NCBI GenBank assembly: GCA_964489125.1
Contig: CAZAXY010000003.1
Location: 9,084-73,083 of the forward strand
Source: GYS-P2D sp964489125
GTDB taxonomy: Bacteria > Bacteroidota > Bacteroidia > Chitinophagales > Saprospiraceae
Length of the DNA stretch: 64,000 nt
Direction of reading: 5' to 3'
The notes under the pieces are model-generated. The model made no database searches. It saw only the letters and a list, made by a program, of their open reading frames with translations, and was not told the origin of the DNA. The first letter of the stretch is position 1. Each line of letters opens with the position of its first letter. Position numbers and translations under genes: made by a program. This document shows positions 35,381-45,183 of the stretch, piece by piece.

Positions 35381-37231
35381 CTATGCAGTAATTCCTCTGT
35401 CGTGACCTGTAACATCGAGATCTAATTGACGTAGTAGGAAGCTCGCATTAAATGTATTACAGATCCCCTTCTTAAGTTTATAGTCAAAATCAAGCTCTCC
35501 ATCTCGAAGCGCAATATCAAAGAAGAAATTTTGTATATGGTCGGGTTCAGAAGATTCCAATTCCGCCAATTGGATATCGTGGGTAGCAATCATAGCATAG
35601 GTGCGGTGCTCGAGCAGCTTCTTAGTGATGGCAATCGAACCAGTGAGCTTATCGACGGAGTTAGTCCCTCGGAGCATCTCGTCGATCAAGACGAGGCTAT
35701 CTCCCTCTTGCTTGACATGATCTAAGATCATCGCTACCCTATTGAGTTCTGCTTTAAATGTGCTCGTACTCTCCTCCAGGTCATCCTTGATTCGCATATA
35801 GCTAAGCAATTCCACTGCACTAATACGTAGTGCGTCTCCTGTTATCCGAGTACCAGCATAGGCTAATAGCATATTGCATCCTATGGTTCGTAGGAAGGTG
35901 CTTTTCCCTGCCATGTTAGACCCTGTAATGATAGTGATGTGATCTGCATCGCTAATGGCGATACTATTCGCTATGCTATGTTTATGGACCAACAGTGGAT
36001 GGTGCAACTCATTGGCCTCTATGATAAATGAGTCTTGAGGATCTACCACGCCATAGGCAAACTGCTTATGTTGATACGCCCAAGTAGCCAAACTCATCAG
36101 CGCTTCGACCCTGCCGATCAGCTCAAATATATCATCAATAGACTCACTATGGTCTTCCTTCCAATTATTCAACATCTTCAACACTCGTAGATCCCAAAGC
36201 AATACAATATTAAGTATCACTCCAACAATCATATTGAGCCTATAATCCAAGAAGTCAATGATGCGCTTAAGTTTAGAGAGTGATGCCACAGCACGAGATG
36301 GCTCTGCCGACCTCAGAGGCTGCACTAACTCGTTGATATAGCTTGAATGATAGTCTCTCTTAAAGATATATTGCAATGCCACATCGATGGGTCCGAGAGA
36401 CCGCAGTGCCGCAGAAATATTCCCCTGGATCTCATTAACACGCTTGGCATAGTACATCCCTGTTAACAGCGTAAATCCAGCTAGCCAGAGCGCAATACTT
36501 TGTACTACACTTGGATAAATAAAATAGGCTGCAAACAGCCCGAGCCACACCAAAGGCAATAGCACCGTACCATAAGTAGGTATCGGACCCTTTAAAAAAG
36601 ATAAATCCTGAGCTAGCAAAGCATTGATATCTTCCGTGGGATCAGTTGAAACCTCCTCCTCGATCGCATATAATCTGAAGGCTAACTCTTGACACCAGTC
36701 GGGGTCTATCTCTAACTCTTTCACTGCTTCCTGACGCTGTGCCATAGTGTCGGTAGGATCAAGCTGCATCAACCACTGGGCCAATTGCTGGCCACCATGA
36801 TAGGTCTTCGTGCGGTTGATCTGATGAAACATAGAGCGATCTCCGAGCACATCAAGATCATGTGCATATGGATGGCGCTTGATTTCATAACGCTCACCAT
36901 TGTGATAGTTATTAGCTCTGCCATCTAAGATGGAGTGTTCGTTGATATTGATATCTCGTAAGATCTGCGCTTTCTTCTGTAGTCGATCACTACGCAGATG
37001 GCGCACGACTGCAAAGAGAAAGAATATGATCGACGCTATGATCCATGCAATGACGAGATACAACCTAGACTCCTTGAGAAAATAAATGCCAACGATCATC
37101 ACCAGCAGTATAGCTAAGCGCATAAAACTGAGCCGTATTGATGCAGATCTATAATCGTCTGCTAGGGATGCATATTTTTGGATACGCTTTTTATAATACT
37201 CTTGCTCGCTCTTATATGTAGGTATAGGCAT
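35381..37231 (-). CDS. Membrane-anchored MutS-like ATPase
   Basis: 616 residues. The C-terminal 200 residues are a MutS ATPase: Walker A GSNMAGKST at 437-445, a DDLEEST..F region, Walker B VLIDEMLRGTN near 515, and an ATHD switch segment. The N-terminal half has paired membrane segments (about 37-52, 58-76, then 221-240 and 245-260), absent from DNA-repair MutS. The mismatch-recognition domain is missing. Membrane MutS-like proteins with this layout are known in Bacteroidota; role unknown. Confidence 0.85.
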   Translation of the reverse strand: MPIPTYKSEQEYYKKRIQKYASLADDYRSASIRLSFMRLAILLVMIVGIYFLKESRLYLVIAWIIASIIFFLFAVVRHLRSDRLQKKAQILRDININEHSILDGRANNYHNGERYEIKRHPYAHDLDVLGDRSMFHQINRTKTYHGGQQLAQWLMQLDPTDTMAQRQEAVKELEIDPDWCQELAFRLYAIEEEVSTDPTEDINALLAQDLSFLKGPIPTYGTVLLPLVWLGLFAAYFIYPSVVQSIALWLAGFTLLTGMYYAKRVNEIQGNISAALRSLGPIDVALQYIFKRDYHSSYINELVQPLRSAEPSRAVASLSKLKRIIDFLDYRLNMIVGVILNIVLLWDLRVLKMLNNWKEDHSESIDDIFELIGRVEALMSLATWAYQHKQFAYGVVDPQDSFIIEANELHHPLLVHKHSIANSIAISDADHITIITGSNMAGKSTFLRTIGCNMLLAYAGTRITGDALRISAVELLSYMRIKDDLEESTSTFKAELNRVAMILDHVKQEGDSLVLIDEMLRGTNSVDKLTGSIAITKKLLEHRTYAMIATHDIQLAELESSEPDHIQNFFFDIALRDGELDFDYKLKKGICNTFNASFLLRQLDLDVTGHDRGITA

Positions 37232-37430
37232 ACATGTCGCAAGATATAGCGGTAGCGCAATTAGTTATAGTTCTTCCTTAATTTGATTTTGCAATCTTGG
37301 GGCTCTTCAACATGATGGATCTTCATATTCAATATGGTAATTGCAATAGCTTGCAATTATCAGAAGCTTATATTCACATAAGCTTAAAAGGTTAGATCTT
37401 TTAGGGCATGAAATCTAATACAACAACTAA

Positions 37431-38483
37431 ATGGCAGATTCGCACTCAAGTCTTTATGATGTCAATAACTCATCGATAACAAAAGTAAATGCCTATGCGG
37501 CCTTAGGAGCCAAAGCAAAGCTAGAGCCATATACATATGAATTGACCGAATTGGGGCCAGAACAGGTGGATATAAAGGTGTCATACTGTGGTATCTGCCA
37601 CTCCGATCTAAGTATGATCAATAATGAATGGCGCAATGCCCAATATCCCTTGGTACCAGGTCATGAGATCGTCGGCGTAGTGGTTGCAGCAGGGACTATG
37701 GTTAAGAACATAAAAGTGGGTGACAAGGTGGGCGTTGGCTGGTTTTCGGAGTCATGTATGAGCTGTAGTGAATGTATGCAAGGGGCTCAGCATTTATGCC
37801 GTAGTACTCAGAGGACGATAGCTGGAACAAATGGTGGCTTTGCGGACTATATTAGAGCACATTGGGCTTGGGCTATACCGCTTCCTGATGGAATTAAATT
37901 GGACAAAGCAGGCCCATTGTTATGTGGTGGCATCACAGTATTCAATCCGATTATTGCAGCTGGAGTACTGCCCACTCATAAAGTTGGGGTTATCGGCATA
38001 GGTGGATTGGGTCATTTAGCATTGAAGTTTTTGAAACATTGGGGTTGTGAGGTTGTCGCCTTCAGTTCTACCGAGAGCAAGAAGGATCAAATCTTAGCCA
38101 TGGGCGCTACCAAAGTGGTCAACTCCCGTTCAAGAGATGAACTCCGCACCATCAGAGGACAGTTGGACTTTATCATCAATACGACCAATGTCACCTTAGA
38201 CTGGTCATCTTATCTAAAAGCACTTGGGTCACGGGGTAAATTTTTTAACGTAGGTATGGTTCTGGAGCCAATGGCCATTCCTTCTGGGTTGCTAATCTCA
38301 GGTGAAAAAATAGTTGGAGGAAGCCCTGTCGGCAGTCCTGATCTGATCAGCAAGATGTTAGAGTTCTGCGTACGTCACAACATATATCCTGAGGTAGAAG
38401 AATTTCCGATGGAACAGGTTAATGACGCCCTGGCTCACTTAGAAGCTGGGCAGGCACGATACAGAATCGTGTTGAAGGCGTAA
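37431..38483 (+). CDS. Zinc-dependent alcohol dehydrogenase (cinnamyl-alcohol type)
   Basis: 350 residues. The catalytic zinc ligands are in CGICHSD and PGHEIVG, and the structural zinc cysteines in CMSCSECMQGAQHLC. The nucleotide-binding motif is GIGGLGHLALKF. The substrate-binding domain follows the YahK/CAD group, whose members reduce aldehydes with NADPH. Starts at a clear ATG; nearest neighbours point away. Confidence 0.92.
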   Translation: MADSHSSLYDVNNSSITKVNAYAALGAKAKLEPYTYELTELGPEQVDIKVSYCGICHSDLSMINNEWRNAQYPLVPGHEIVGVVVAAGTMVKNIKVGDKVGVGWFSESCMSCSECMQGAQHLCRSTQRTIAGTNGGFADYIRAHWAWAIPLPDGIKLDKAGPLLCGGITVFNPIIAAGVLPTHKVGVIGIGGLGHLALKFLKHWGCEVVAFSSTESKKDQILAMGATKVVNSRSRDELRTIRGQLDFIINTTNVTLDWSSYLKALGSRGKFFNVGMVLEPMAIPSGLLISGEKIVGGSPVGSPDLISKMLEFCVRHNIYPEVEEFPMEQVNDALAHLEAGQARYRIVLKA

Positions 38484-38551
38484 ATAGAACATAACCGATT
38501 CCATATATAATCCAACTGACCTATTGCTCATGTGTCACTTATTGCTGAGGG

Positions 38552-39733
38552 CTAATTACTCCGACTTAGCAGCAATATGTCTGGGCCTCTAAAACAGCCT
38601 AAAAATATGTCTGGATTCTGGTCTCCATTAAAATCAGCAACCTCAATATCGACAATGGCAGCACCAATAGGTGGAACAAAGTATGAGGTTTCTTCTTTAA
38701 AGTTTCCTTTGCCATCATTAATACCAATGGATAGTCCATCTAATTTGCCTATTAAGAGATCCTGATCCCCATCTTGATCTATGTCGTAAAAATCTGCATC
38801 AAGAGCCCCTATGATCGAGTCCATGTTAGCTATATTTTCTGACGCTTCTACAAATTTTCCTTGTTCGTTGATAAGCAGTCTTTGTATTGCCTGCTTACGG
38901 GTAAACATTCGAATATTGGCAAAATAGATATCCAAATCACCATCATTATCTACGTCGGCAAAATCAGCTTCACGAGTTTCTTCTGAGATCCCATCGGTAA
39001 AAACATCTGCAGTGATGTCTTTAAAAAATCCATTTCCATCATTTTGCAGTAATCTGTTATCGTCTTCGTTGCCAATCAGTAAATCCAGGTCACCGTCATT
39101 ATCATAATCACCTATTTCGATGTCTTGAGTCACATCAGAAGCCTGAGGCAGCCTTAGAGTTGTCTCATCCTGTAAAGTGCCATGGTTATTCTTTAAGTAA
39201 TTGTTCTGCCCATTATTTCCAACTATAAAATCCACCCAACCATCATTGTCAAAATCTCCTTTTATGAGGGCATTAGAAACATTATCAACAGGAAATTGAT
39301 CTGAAGCTTCGGCAAATGAACCATCCTTATTTTGGAGATACATTTCGTTAGTTCTATCATCTTCTGTAACAATCAAAAGATCTAACAATCCATCCTTGTT
39401 CAGGTCCTCTATCATCACATCTTCAGAATCATGATAAGGATAGTACAAATATGGTTTAGGATCCTCTATTGCTATTTTATCTGGCAACAGATTTGATGCG
39501 TCTGTAAAATGCCCCTTGCCGTCATTTAAGAGAATAATATTTTTCTGAAATTCAATAGCAAGCACTATATCCAAATCACCATCACGATCAATGTCTGCTA
39601 CGCTGGCATCCATTGTATTCAATGGTTTTTGTAAAATCGAAGGAATATGCGTTTGCGAAACATCACTGAATTGTTGGCCAAATGACCGGCAAACAAAAAC
39701 TCCAAATACTACTAATAAAATCGAAATTCTCAA
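38552..39733 (-). CDS. Secreted FG-GAP repeat protein
   Basis: 393 residues, predicted to start at a TTG (39731-39733), since no in-frame ATG precedes the signal peptide (RISILLVVFGVFVC). At least five FG-GAP/VCBS repeats carry calcium-binding loops such as DIDRDGDLD, DLNKDGLLD, DYDNDGDLD, DVDNDGDLD and DQDGDQD. These fold as a beta-propeller and are usually cell-surface adhesion or ligand-binding proteins. Secretion is clear but no sorting domain is evident. Confidence 0.85.
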   Translation of the reverse strand: MRISILLVVFGVFVCRSFGQQFSDVSQTHIPSILQKPLNTMDASVADIDRDGDLDIVLAIEFQKNIILLNDGKGHFTDASNLLPDKIAIEDPKPYLYYPYHDSEDVMIEDLNKDGLLDLLIVTEDDRTNEMYLQNKDGSFAEASDQFPVDNVSNALIKGDFDNDGWVDFIVGNNGQNNYLKNNHGTLQDETTLRLPQASDVTQDIEIGDYDNDGDLDLLIGNEDDNRLLQNDGNGFFKDITADVFTDGISEETREADFADVDNDGDLDIYFANIRMFTRKQAIQRLLINEQGKFVEASENIANMDSIIGALDADFYDIDQDGDQDLLIGKLDGLSIGINDGKGNFKEETSYFVPPIGAAIVDIEVADFNGDQNPDIFLGCFRGPDILLLSRSN

Positions 39734-40140
39734 AGCTGATTAATTTGTACTCAAAGCTATGTCATTTTAACATTCGAATGTGCTTATTAACAGTCAATTA
39801 AATTATTCTCGACAATGTTAGATCAAGCTGTATCACAGAGGGCGACTCAACTTACCGAAGCCGCGATTCAGAATAGATTTGAGGCTTGTCATTATCAGCT
39901 TATCTAGGATATTGTAGCATTTCAATCTTCCTTTATAATCTTCTCCGCAAGACTCAATCTACGGCATGGATATATCTTGTTACATCCTCTTAAAGACCTC
40001 TATACTCTCGCCAACTTGAGCGACTTCAAAACAAGTATGCTGAATTGTTGACGCACTTCTGAAGTTAATCAGATACAAAACTGCACAAAATGGTATTGAG
40101 TTATATTTATCAAAAATCGAAAACAGTATAATTTGGGTCT
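39734..40140. other. Intergenic region, no gene seen
   Basis: A few weak coding-like runs occur (around 39824-39910) but no start and no motif. The far end precedes the decarboxylase ATG with TATAATTTG, which is one base short of a perfect Bacteroidota -7 element. Confidence 0.35.
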
Positions 40141-41568
40141 ATGAATTTTGATTTTGATAAAACTCAGAGAGGAGAAATCCTACAACAACTGTTCAAAAAG
40201 CTGGAAAACTACTATGCCAACACTAAAGAATGGCCTGTATCACCAAAATTGAACCTTCATAACATCAGAACTCTAGTTCAAGCCATCGATCTAAACGAGG
40301 GAATCAATCCGTCCGAAGCAATAGATCATATTACGAATGCACTGGAAGAGTATGCTGTTCATACTCCACATCCAAACTATTTTGGATTATTCAACCCTCG
40401 TCCCAATTTTGCATCGATACTCGCAGATATAATTGCGGCTACTTACAATCCACAATTAGCATCTTGGAGTCACTCTCCATATGCCGTAGAGATTGAGGCT
40501 CATGTGATACGAGCTTTTGCAGAAAAGTATGGTTACAACCCAGACACATCTGATGGTGTATTTGCCACGGGAGGAGCAGAGTCTAACTTAACCGCAGTAC
40601 TGTGTGCACTCAATCACAGATACCCAGATTATGCACAGCACGGATTGTTTGGTATAGATGAACAGCCTGTTATACTGTGTTCGCAAGAGGCACATCACTC
40701 TATCCAAAAAGCAGCCAAGGTAGTTGGGTTAGGATATGATAGTGTCAAGGTGATCCCGACAGATGGTAGTCTAAAGATGGATATTGATCTATTGGCTAAG
40801 CATATAGAGGAACTCCTAACAACTCGGACTACTCCATTAATGGTCGTCGGTACAGCTGGCACTACAGGGACAGGAACGATAGACGACTTAGTCAGTATAA
40901 GCCGCATCTGTGACAAGTACAATGTGTGGTTTCATGCGGACGCCGCATATGGCGGAGCTGCCATAATCAGTAAACGGTTAAGGGACTTGTTACTAGGGAT
41001 AGAACATGCCGATTCAATCACATTTGATGCACACAAATGGATGTCAGTTCCTATGGGCACCAGTATATTTCTGACATCACACAAGTCCATATTAAGCAGA
41101 ACCTTTAGATCTACTCCTGAGTACATGCCCAAAGAAGCCAGTAAAATGGAGATTGTAGATCCATTTGCTCATTCTATTCAATGGTCAAGAAGGTTTATCG
41201 GTCTTAAGGTATATCTGTCGCTTATAATATATGGCTGGAAAGGATATGAAGAGATGATCAATCACCAAACAGTCATGGGAGATTTATTAAGAACAAAACT
41301 CATAGAACATGGGTGGCAGGTTAAAAATAGCACGGCACTGCCTGTAGTTTGTTTCTCCGATCCAAATTATGAACATGATCTCAATTTTTGTTCGGAGATT
41401 ATAAATACGATCATAAGTAAGGGCAATGCCTGGGTATCTGCCTATCCTGTACATGGTATGCCTATAATAAGAGCGTGTATAACGAACTATAATACCACAA
41501 CAAGAGAAATAGATGAGTTAGTAGCTGAGTTAAATCAAGCTAGATCATTTTACGAAGATAATTCCTGA
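40141..41568 (+). CDS. PLP-dependent amino acid decarboxylase (group II)
   Basis: 475 residues. The PLP Lys is K299 in DAHKW, the pyridine-N-binding Asp is D267 in HADAAYGG, and H185-H186 (QEAHHSIQKAA) is the usual stacking His. The N-terminal HPNYFGLFNPRP and TGGAESNL motifs complete the group II (glutamate/tyrosine/aromatic decarboxylase) pattern. Substrate is not determinable; the group includes glutamate, diaminobutyrate and aromatic amino acid enzymes. Followed by a repeat and a decayed operon. Confidence 0.9.
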   Translation: MNFDFDKTQRGEILQQLFKKLENYYANTKEWPVSPKLNLHNIRTLVQAIDLNEGINPSEAIDHITNALEEYAVHTPHPNYFGLFNPRPNFASILADIIAATYNPQLASWSHSPYAVEIEAHVIRAFAEKYGYNPDTSDGVFATGGAESNLTAVLCALNHRYPDYAQHGLFGIDEQPVILCSQEAHHSIQKAAKVVGLGYDSVKVIPTDGSLKMDIDLLAKHIEELLTTRTTPLMVVGTAGTTGTGTIDDLVSISRICDKYNVWFHADAAYGGAAIISKRLRDLLLGIEHADSITFDAHKWMSVPMGTSIFLTSHKSILSRTFRSTPEYMPKEASKMEIVDPFAHSIQWSRRFIGLKVYLSLIIYGWKGYEEMINHQTVMGDLLRTKLIEHGWQVKNSTALPVVCFSDPNYEHDLNFCSEIINTIISKGNAWVSAYPVHGMPIIRACITNYNTTTREIDELVAELNQARSFYEDNS

Positions 41569-41812
41569 ATATATCATAGAATCTCCCTTCAGTCGATTTG
41601 TATAAGAGGAGTCCGAGCAAGTTCGATTGAGATATCCCTTTAGTACTATCATTATACCTCATCAACTTATGGAATGGGATCAATGTCACAAACAGAATGC
41701 ATATCACTCAAGAGGAAGTAAATGAACTACTTGAAATGAACCTAAAGATACTTGACTAACAATGTAGTCTTGTCTAATAACAATGTATAAATCATAACAA
41801 CTTTGTAACGGA
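41569..41812. other. Intergenic region with repeat copy 4 and a short remnant
   Basis: Contains the fourth dispersed repeat and a 20-codon frame (MHITQEEVNELLEMN..) ending at about 41760. It is too short to call. Beyond it lies the decayed DsrE-like gene. Confidence 0.35.
41575..41611 (+). repeat. Dispersed intergenic repeat, copy 4
   Basis: ATCTCCCTTCAGTCGATTTG followed by TATAAGAGGAG, in opposite orientation to the other three copies, directly behind the decarboxylase gene. Confidence 0.6.
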
Positions 41813-42100
41813 TTGGCTGCAGTCTATGATTACCGAGAAGCCGGTAGTGAAGTAAAAATCATCTTCCAAGGCACAGGTACACGATGGCCAGAACCCCTCG
41901 AGTAGGAAGATCACATGGCCCGTAAACTCTACACTATGCTGAAAAATAATATTGCTGGTGTCTCATCGGCTTGTGCTACAGTATGGGGCGCTAATCCATC
42001 AGGTTTAGATCTCATTTCTAACAACCCGTTGCCTAATACACCAGGACTATCCAGTTTTGTACAATTGCAAAACGACGGTTATAACATCCTCACTTTTTAG
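41813..42100 (+). pseudogene. DsrE-like protein gene, truncated and with in-frame TAG
   Basis: A continuous coding run with family-like text (YDYREAGSEVKIIFQGTGTRWPE, then EDHMARKLYTMLKNNIAGVSS, NNPLPNTPGLSSFVQLQNDG, YNILTF) is broken by a single TAG at 41903-41905. It has no proper start: the frame begins after a TAA at 41795-41797 and the N-terminal beta strand of the family is missing. The order of segments recalls small DsrE/DsrF-like sulfur-relay-type proteins. This is a decayed gene; the one stop is unlikely to be recoded because the N-terminus is also gone. Confidence 0.6.
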
Positions 42101-42298
42101 ATGAGTCACATTACTGAACTGACAACCATGTCAACTATATTTCATCAAGGAGAGATTGAGCTGCAGCACCGATTTGGAGTGGCAGATATGACTCATATAG
42201 CAAGCCGGATTATTAAAAACAAAGTGATTAGCGGCGCTATACCATTTATAGAAATCAAGGTTTTGTCATCCTCAGCAGCACAGATATCCACGGGTTAA
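42101..42298 (+). pseudogene. N-terminal fragment of a PNPOx-like oxidoreductase
   Basis: A 65-codon ATG frame beginning directly at the previous TAG (TAGATG). Its STIFHQGEIELQHRFGVAD segment, and then an IASRIIKNKVISGAIPFIEI segment, resemble the start of pyridoxamine-phosphate-oxidase-like FMN proteins. The rest of that family (about 150-650 residues) is absent, so it is a truncated remnant. With the DsrE-like remnant upstream it marks a decayed two-gene unit. Family call is tentative. Confidence 0.45.
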
Positions 42299-42489
42299 TA
42301 TGGACCTCTATATTGCTAGGTCAATCTGAATCATACGTTGACTAATACGCCGTTCAAACGACAATTTATAATATTATTTAGTCAAGCGATGGCCTATCAA
42401 AAACCCAATTCAGTATTGGCTATTACTATGATATCATCTTGAGAACTCATTAATTTTAGTTAGACATATTGAAGAAATTTAAACAGCCA

Positions 42490-43647
42490 ATGAATTTTTA
42501 CACCCATTTAGAATGTCATCATTGTGGCGAGATTTATGATAAATCTGAGCTACATACTTTCTGCCCAATAGACAATCAGCCGCTCGTAGCAAAATATAGT
42601 AATACGGCATCTTTATCTAAAGAAAGTTTAAATCCAAAGTTGACTAATATGTGGCGATACCATCAATTCTTGCCCGTTGAAAAAATAAAGAATCGCATCA
42701 CCTTAGAAGAGGGCAATACACCATTGATCAATCTATCAAAGTTAGGATCTAAATTCGATCAATCTCAGCTCTACCTTAAGGACGAAGCGGGCAATCCAAC
42801 AGGGTCTTTTAAGGCTCGCGGATTAAGCATGGCAGTAAGCAAAGCTAAAGAACTAGGGGTGAAAAAAATGTGCATCCCAACAGCTGGCAACGCCGGAAGC
42901 GCACTCAGTGCATACTGCGCCAAAGCGGGTATAGAAACTCATGTCTTTATGCCAGAGGCAACACCTCGTGTGTTTCAATTGGATTGCGAAATCATGGGAG
43001 CCAATGTAGTGAAGGTGAAAGGCAACATATCTGATGCAGCGAAAATGATGCGAGAGAAGAATGATGGATCATGGTTTGACGTCACAACTTTAAAAGAGCC
43101 ATTCAGACTCGAAGGCAAAAAAACCATGGGTTATGAGATTGTCGAACAGTTAAACTGGAAAGCGCCCGATGTAATTCTATATCCAACTGGAGGAGGCACT
43201 GGGTTGATAGGAATTTGGAAAGCTCTCAAGGAAATGAAATCCTTAGGGTGGATAGAAGACTTTTCGACACGGATGGTTGCTGTCCAAGGATCTGGCTGTG
43301 ATCCAGTCATAACATCATTTGTGAATGGCTTGGATCATCTCACTCCTTATGAAAATCCCGAACAGACGATAGCCAATGGCTTGAGGGTTCCTATGCCATT
43401 TGGAGATCGGATGATTATGAAGACACTATACGAAAGCAATGGAAGAGCAATCTCCATATCCGACGAAGAGATAAAAGAGGGATTATCAGAGTTCGCTAAA
43501 ACGGAAGGATTGTTTTTATCTCCAGAGGGTGCCGCAGTGTGGATGGGATATAAAAAGTTGAAGGAAGAAAAATGGATAAAAGACAATGATTCAGTCGTAT
43601 TACTAAATACGGGTTCTGGCTATAAATATGTCGAGAATCTAGATTAA
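42490..43647 (+). CDS. thrC: Threonine synthase-like PLP enzyme
   Basis: 385 residues from the ATG at 42490; an in-frame TTG at 42469 is less likely. A small Cys-rich start (CHHCG, then C29) resembles the zinc-ribbon of archaeal-type threonine synthases. The PLP Lys is in GSFKARG; the phosphate-binding loop is GGGTGLIG; GNAGSALSAYCAKAG and a Ser-rich end (GSGYKYVENL) complete the fold. It makes threonine from O-phosphohomoserine. Other fold-II lyases are possible, but the ribbon and order favour threonine synthase. Confidence 0.83.
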   Translation: MNFYTHLECHHCGEIYDKSELHTFCPIDNQPLVAKYSNTASLSKESLNPKLTNMWRYHQFLPVEKIKNRITLEEGNTPLINLSKLGSKFDQSQLYLKDEAGNPTGSFKARGLSMAVSKAKELGVKKMCIPTAGNAGSALSAYCAKAGIETHVFMPEATPRVFQLDCEIMGANVVKVKGNISDAAKMMREKNDGSWFDVTTLKEPFRLEGKKTMGYEIVEQLNWKAPDVILYPTGGGTGLIGIWKALKEMKSLGWIEDFSTRMVAVQGSGCDPVITSFVNGLDHLTPYENPEQTIANGLRVPMPFGDRMIMKTLYESNGRAISISDEEIKEGLSEFAKTEGLFLSPEGAAVWMGYKKLKEEKWIKDNDSVVLLNTGSGYKYVENLD

Positions 43648-43686
43648 AGGATGCTGGTCGACAAAAGGGGGGGAGCTTGTTTACCC

Positions 43687-43730
43687 CCCTCTTTTTCAAA
43701 TCGCCTGCAAGGAGATTTCTATATAGTTCT
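43687..43730 (-). repeat. Dispersed intergenic repeat, copy 3
   Basis: On the minus strand it reads AACTATATAGAAATCTCC, then TTGCAGGCGATTTG and AAAAAGAGGGG. It lies 40 bases after the threonine synthase stop, in the same orientation as copies 1 and 2. Confidence 0.6.
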
Positions 43731-43820
43731 GAACGCATAACACTACTGGATTATACCGCGACATTCCAACTATTTAGATATCTCAGTCGTGCTTCCTTCT
43801 ATATGAAAAATAGGGTAACT

Positions 43821-45143
43821 CTAAGCCATATTCTTCGAATCCAGTTTATCCGCATTCTTGGAGGCAGCAGAGGACAATCGTACTGCTTTGATGGCGTAAT
43901 AGACATACTTATACAATGGCTCGTGGCTCATGAAATTAAGGCGAGATTTGAACATCCACATTCTAAACGCCTTATGCAGGAATAGCAGATTCTCAACACT
44001 GCGTGACAGGGCAAATGGCCAATCCTCTTGATACTCTGGATGGGCTATAGGCATTAGCTCATTTTTCTTGGTGTCATTCATCTTGGTCAATTCCATCCGA
44101 GCAATACACGCAGCACTAAACACCTGCTGGCAGAACAGTACAGATTGCAGTGTGATTTTCTCTTTTGAAAATATCGGTACGGCCTCTTCTCTTGACAACC
44201 CATTAGCAGAACAATCTATGAATAGTGACCTGCTAGTGTAGACCACGCTACCTTGCTGCAGTTGTATCTCAGTTGGGGTAATCTTAGTGACACGACCTTT
44301 TTCGATGAGATTGCTGATGCTCCGCAATTGAATGATTTCCTGATCGCTAACTGTTGCGCAGCGCCATTTCTTTGGGACTTTATTAGGGTCTATCCTCATG
44401 ATACCTGCGGTATCCTCTATTTCTAAGAAGAAATCGGTGATGCTCTGAGTGCTTCTCAGCATATCCAGTTGTCGCATCAGGACATTGGCAACATTACCCA
44501 CTTGTAATTGCTCTCGGTGAAACACCCAGGGTTGATTAGAACATATCCAATGGATGCTCTCCTTTGCTACTCCTTTATCCAATAAAAAGAGTACCGCATC
44601 CATTCCTGTCTTGCCATTACCGATGATATAATATTGCTCCCACTTGTTGTATTCATCTACTAAGCCATTGATCGGAATCAATGGTACGCCCTCATATACT
44701 TGATATTTAGGAGCATGTGTAGATGGCACAGCGACTTTCATATAAGTGGCATCTACTAATTTCCTTCGTACCTTGTATGTGGTAATGTTAGTTGGTTCTG
44801 TCAATGGTGCCACCTGACTATCACCCAGGTAATTATGTGCTGGAAGAAATTCTACACGGCCACTTGTGACCATCTTCTCCATAACAGCTCTGTAATACTC
44901 CAATATTTCACCCTTTGAAGATAAATCCTTGGTGCCATTGCCCAGCACTCTTGAATTGACTCCGTAGAATGCTGCTGGTTGGTGAAGCCTGACAAAAGGA
45001 TATGCATCTACCCAGTGCCCTCCAGGTGCCGAGCGACGATCTACGATGACCAGCTTGGCACTCGCATCCTGATGAAATATTTCATCGGCAAATGCCATCC
45101 CCATGGCTCCTGCACCAATGATCATATAATCTGTTTCTTTCAT
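43821..45143 (-). CDS. FAD/NAD(P)-binding oxidoreductase
   Basis: 440 residues from the ATG at 45141-45143. Rossmann start MIIGAGAMGMAFADE (about 8-22), a GGHW FAD segment, and a second GXGXXG-like site (YIIGNGKTGMDAVLF, near 185) show a flavin enzyme with two dinucleotide domains, as in flavin monooxygenases. Cofactor acceptor and substrate are not determinable. It lies 40 bp downstream of a styrene-oxide-isomerase-like membrane protein on the same strand. Confidence 0.82.
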   Translation of the reverse strand: MKETDYMIIGAGAMGMAFADEIFHQDASAKLVIVDRRSAPGGHWVDAYPFVRLHQPAAFYGVNSRVLGNGTKDLSSKGEILEYYRAVMEKMVTSGRVEFLPAHNYLGDSQVAPLTEPTNITTYKVRRKLVDATYMKVAVPSTHAPKYQVYEGVPLIPINGLVDEYNKWEQYYIIGNGKTGMDAVLFLLDKGVAKESIHWICSNQPWVFHREQLQVGNVANVLMRQLDMLRSTQSITDFFLEIEDTAGIMRIDPNKVPKKWRCATVSDQEIIQLRSISNLIEKGRVTKITPTEIQLQQGSVVYTSRSLFIDCSANGLSREEAVPIFSKEKITLQSVLFCQQVFSAACIARMELTKMNDTKKNELMPIAHPEYQEDWPFALSRSVENLLFLHKAFRMWMFKSRLNFMSHEPLYKYVYYAIKAVRLSSAASKNADKLDSKNMA

Positions 45144-45183
45144 ACTCAAAGCACTAATAATTCTTCTCCATTAATTTTAGGGC

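Noticed and set aside
40123..40140. TATAATTTG before the decarboxylase as a promoter
   Set aside because: One base short of the TAnnTTTG pattern and no -33 element at proper distance.
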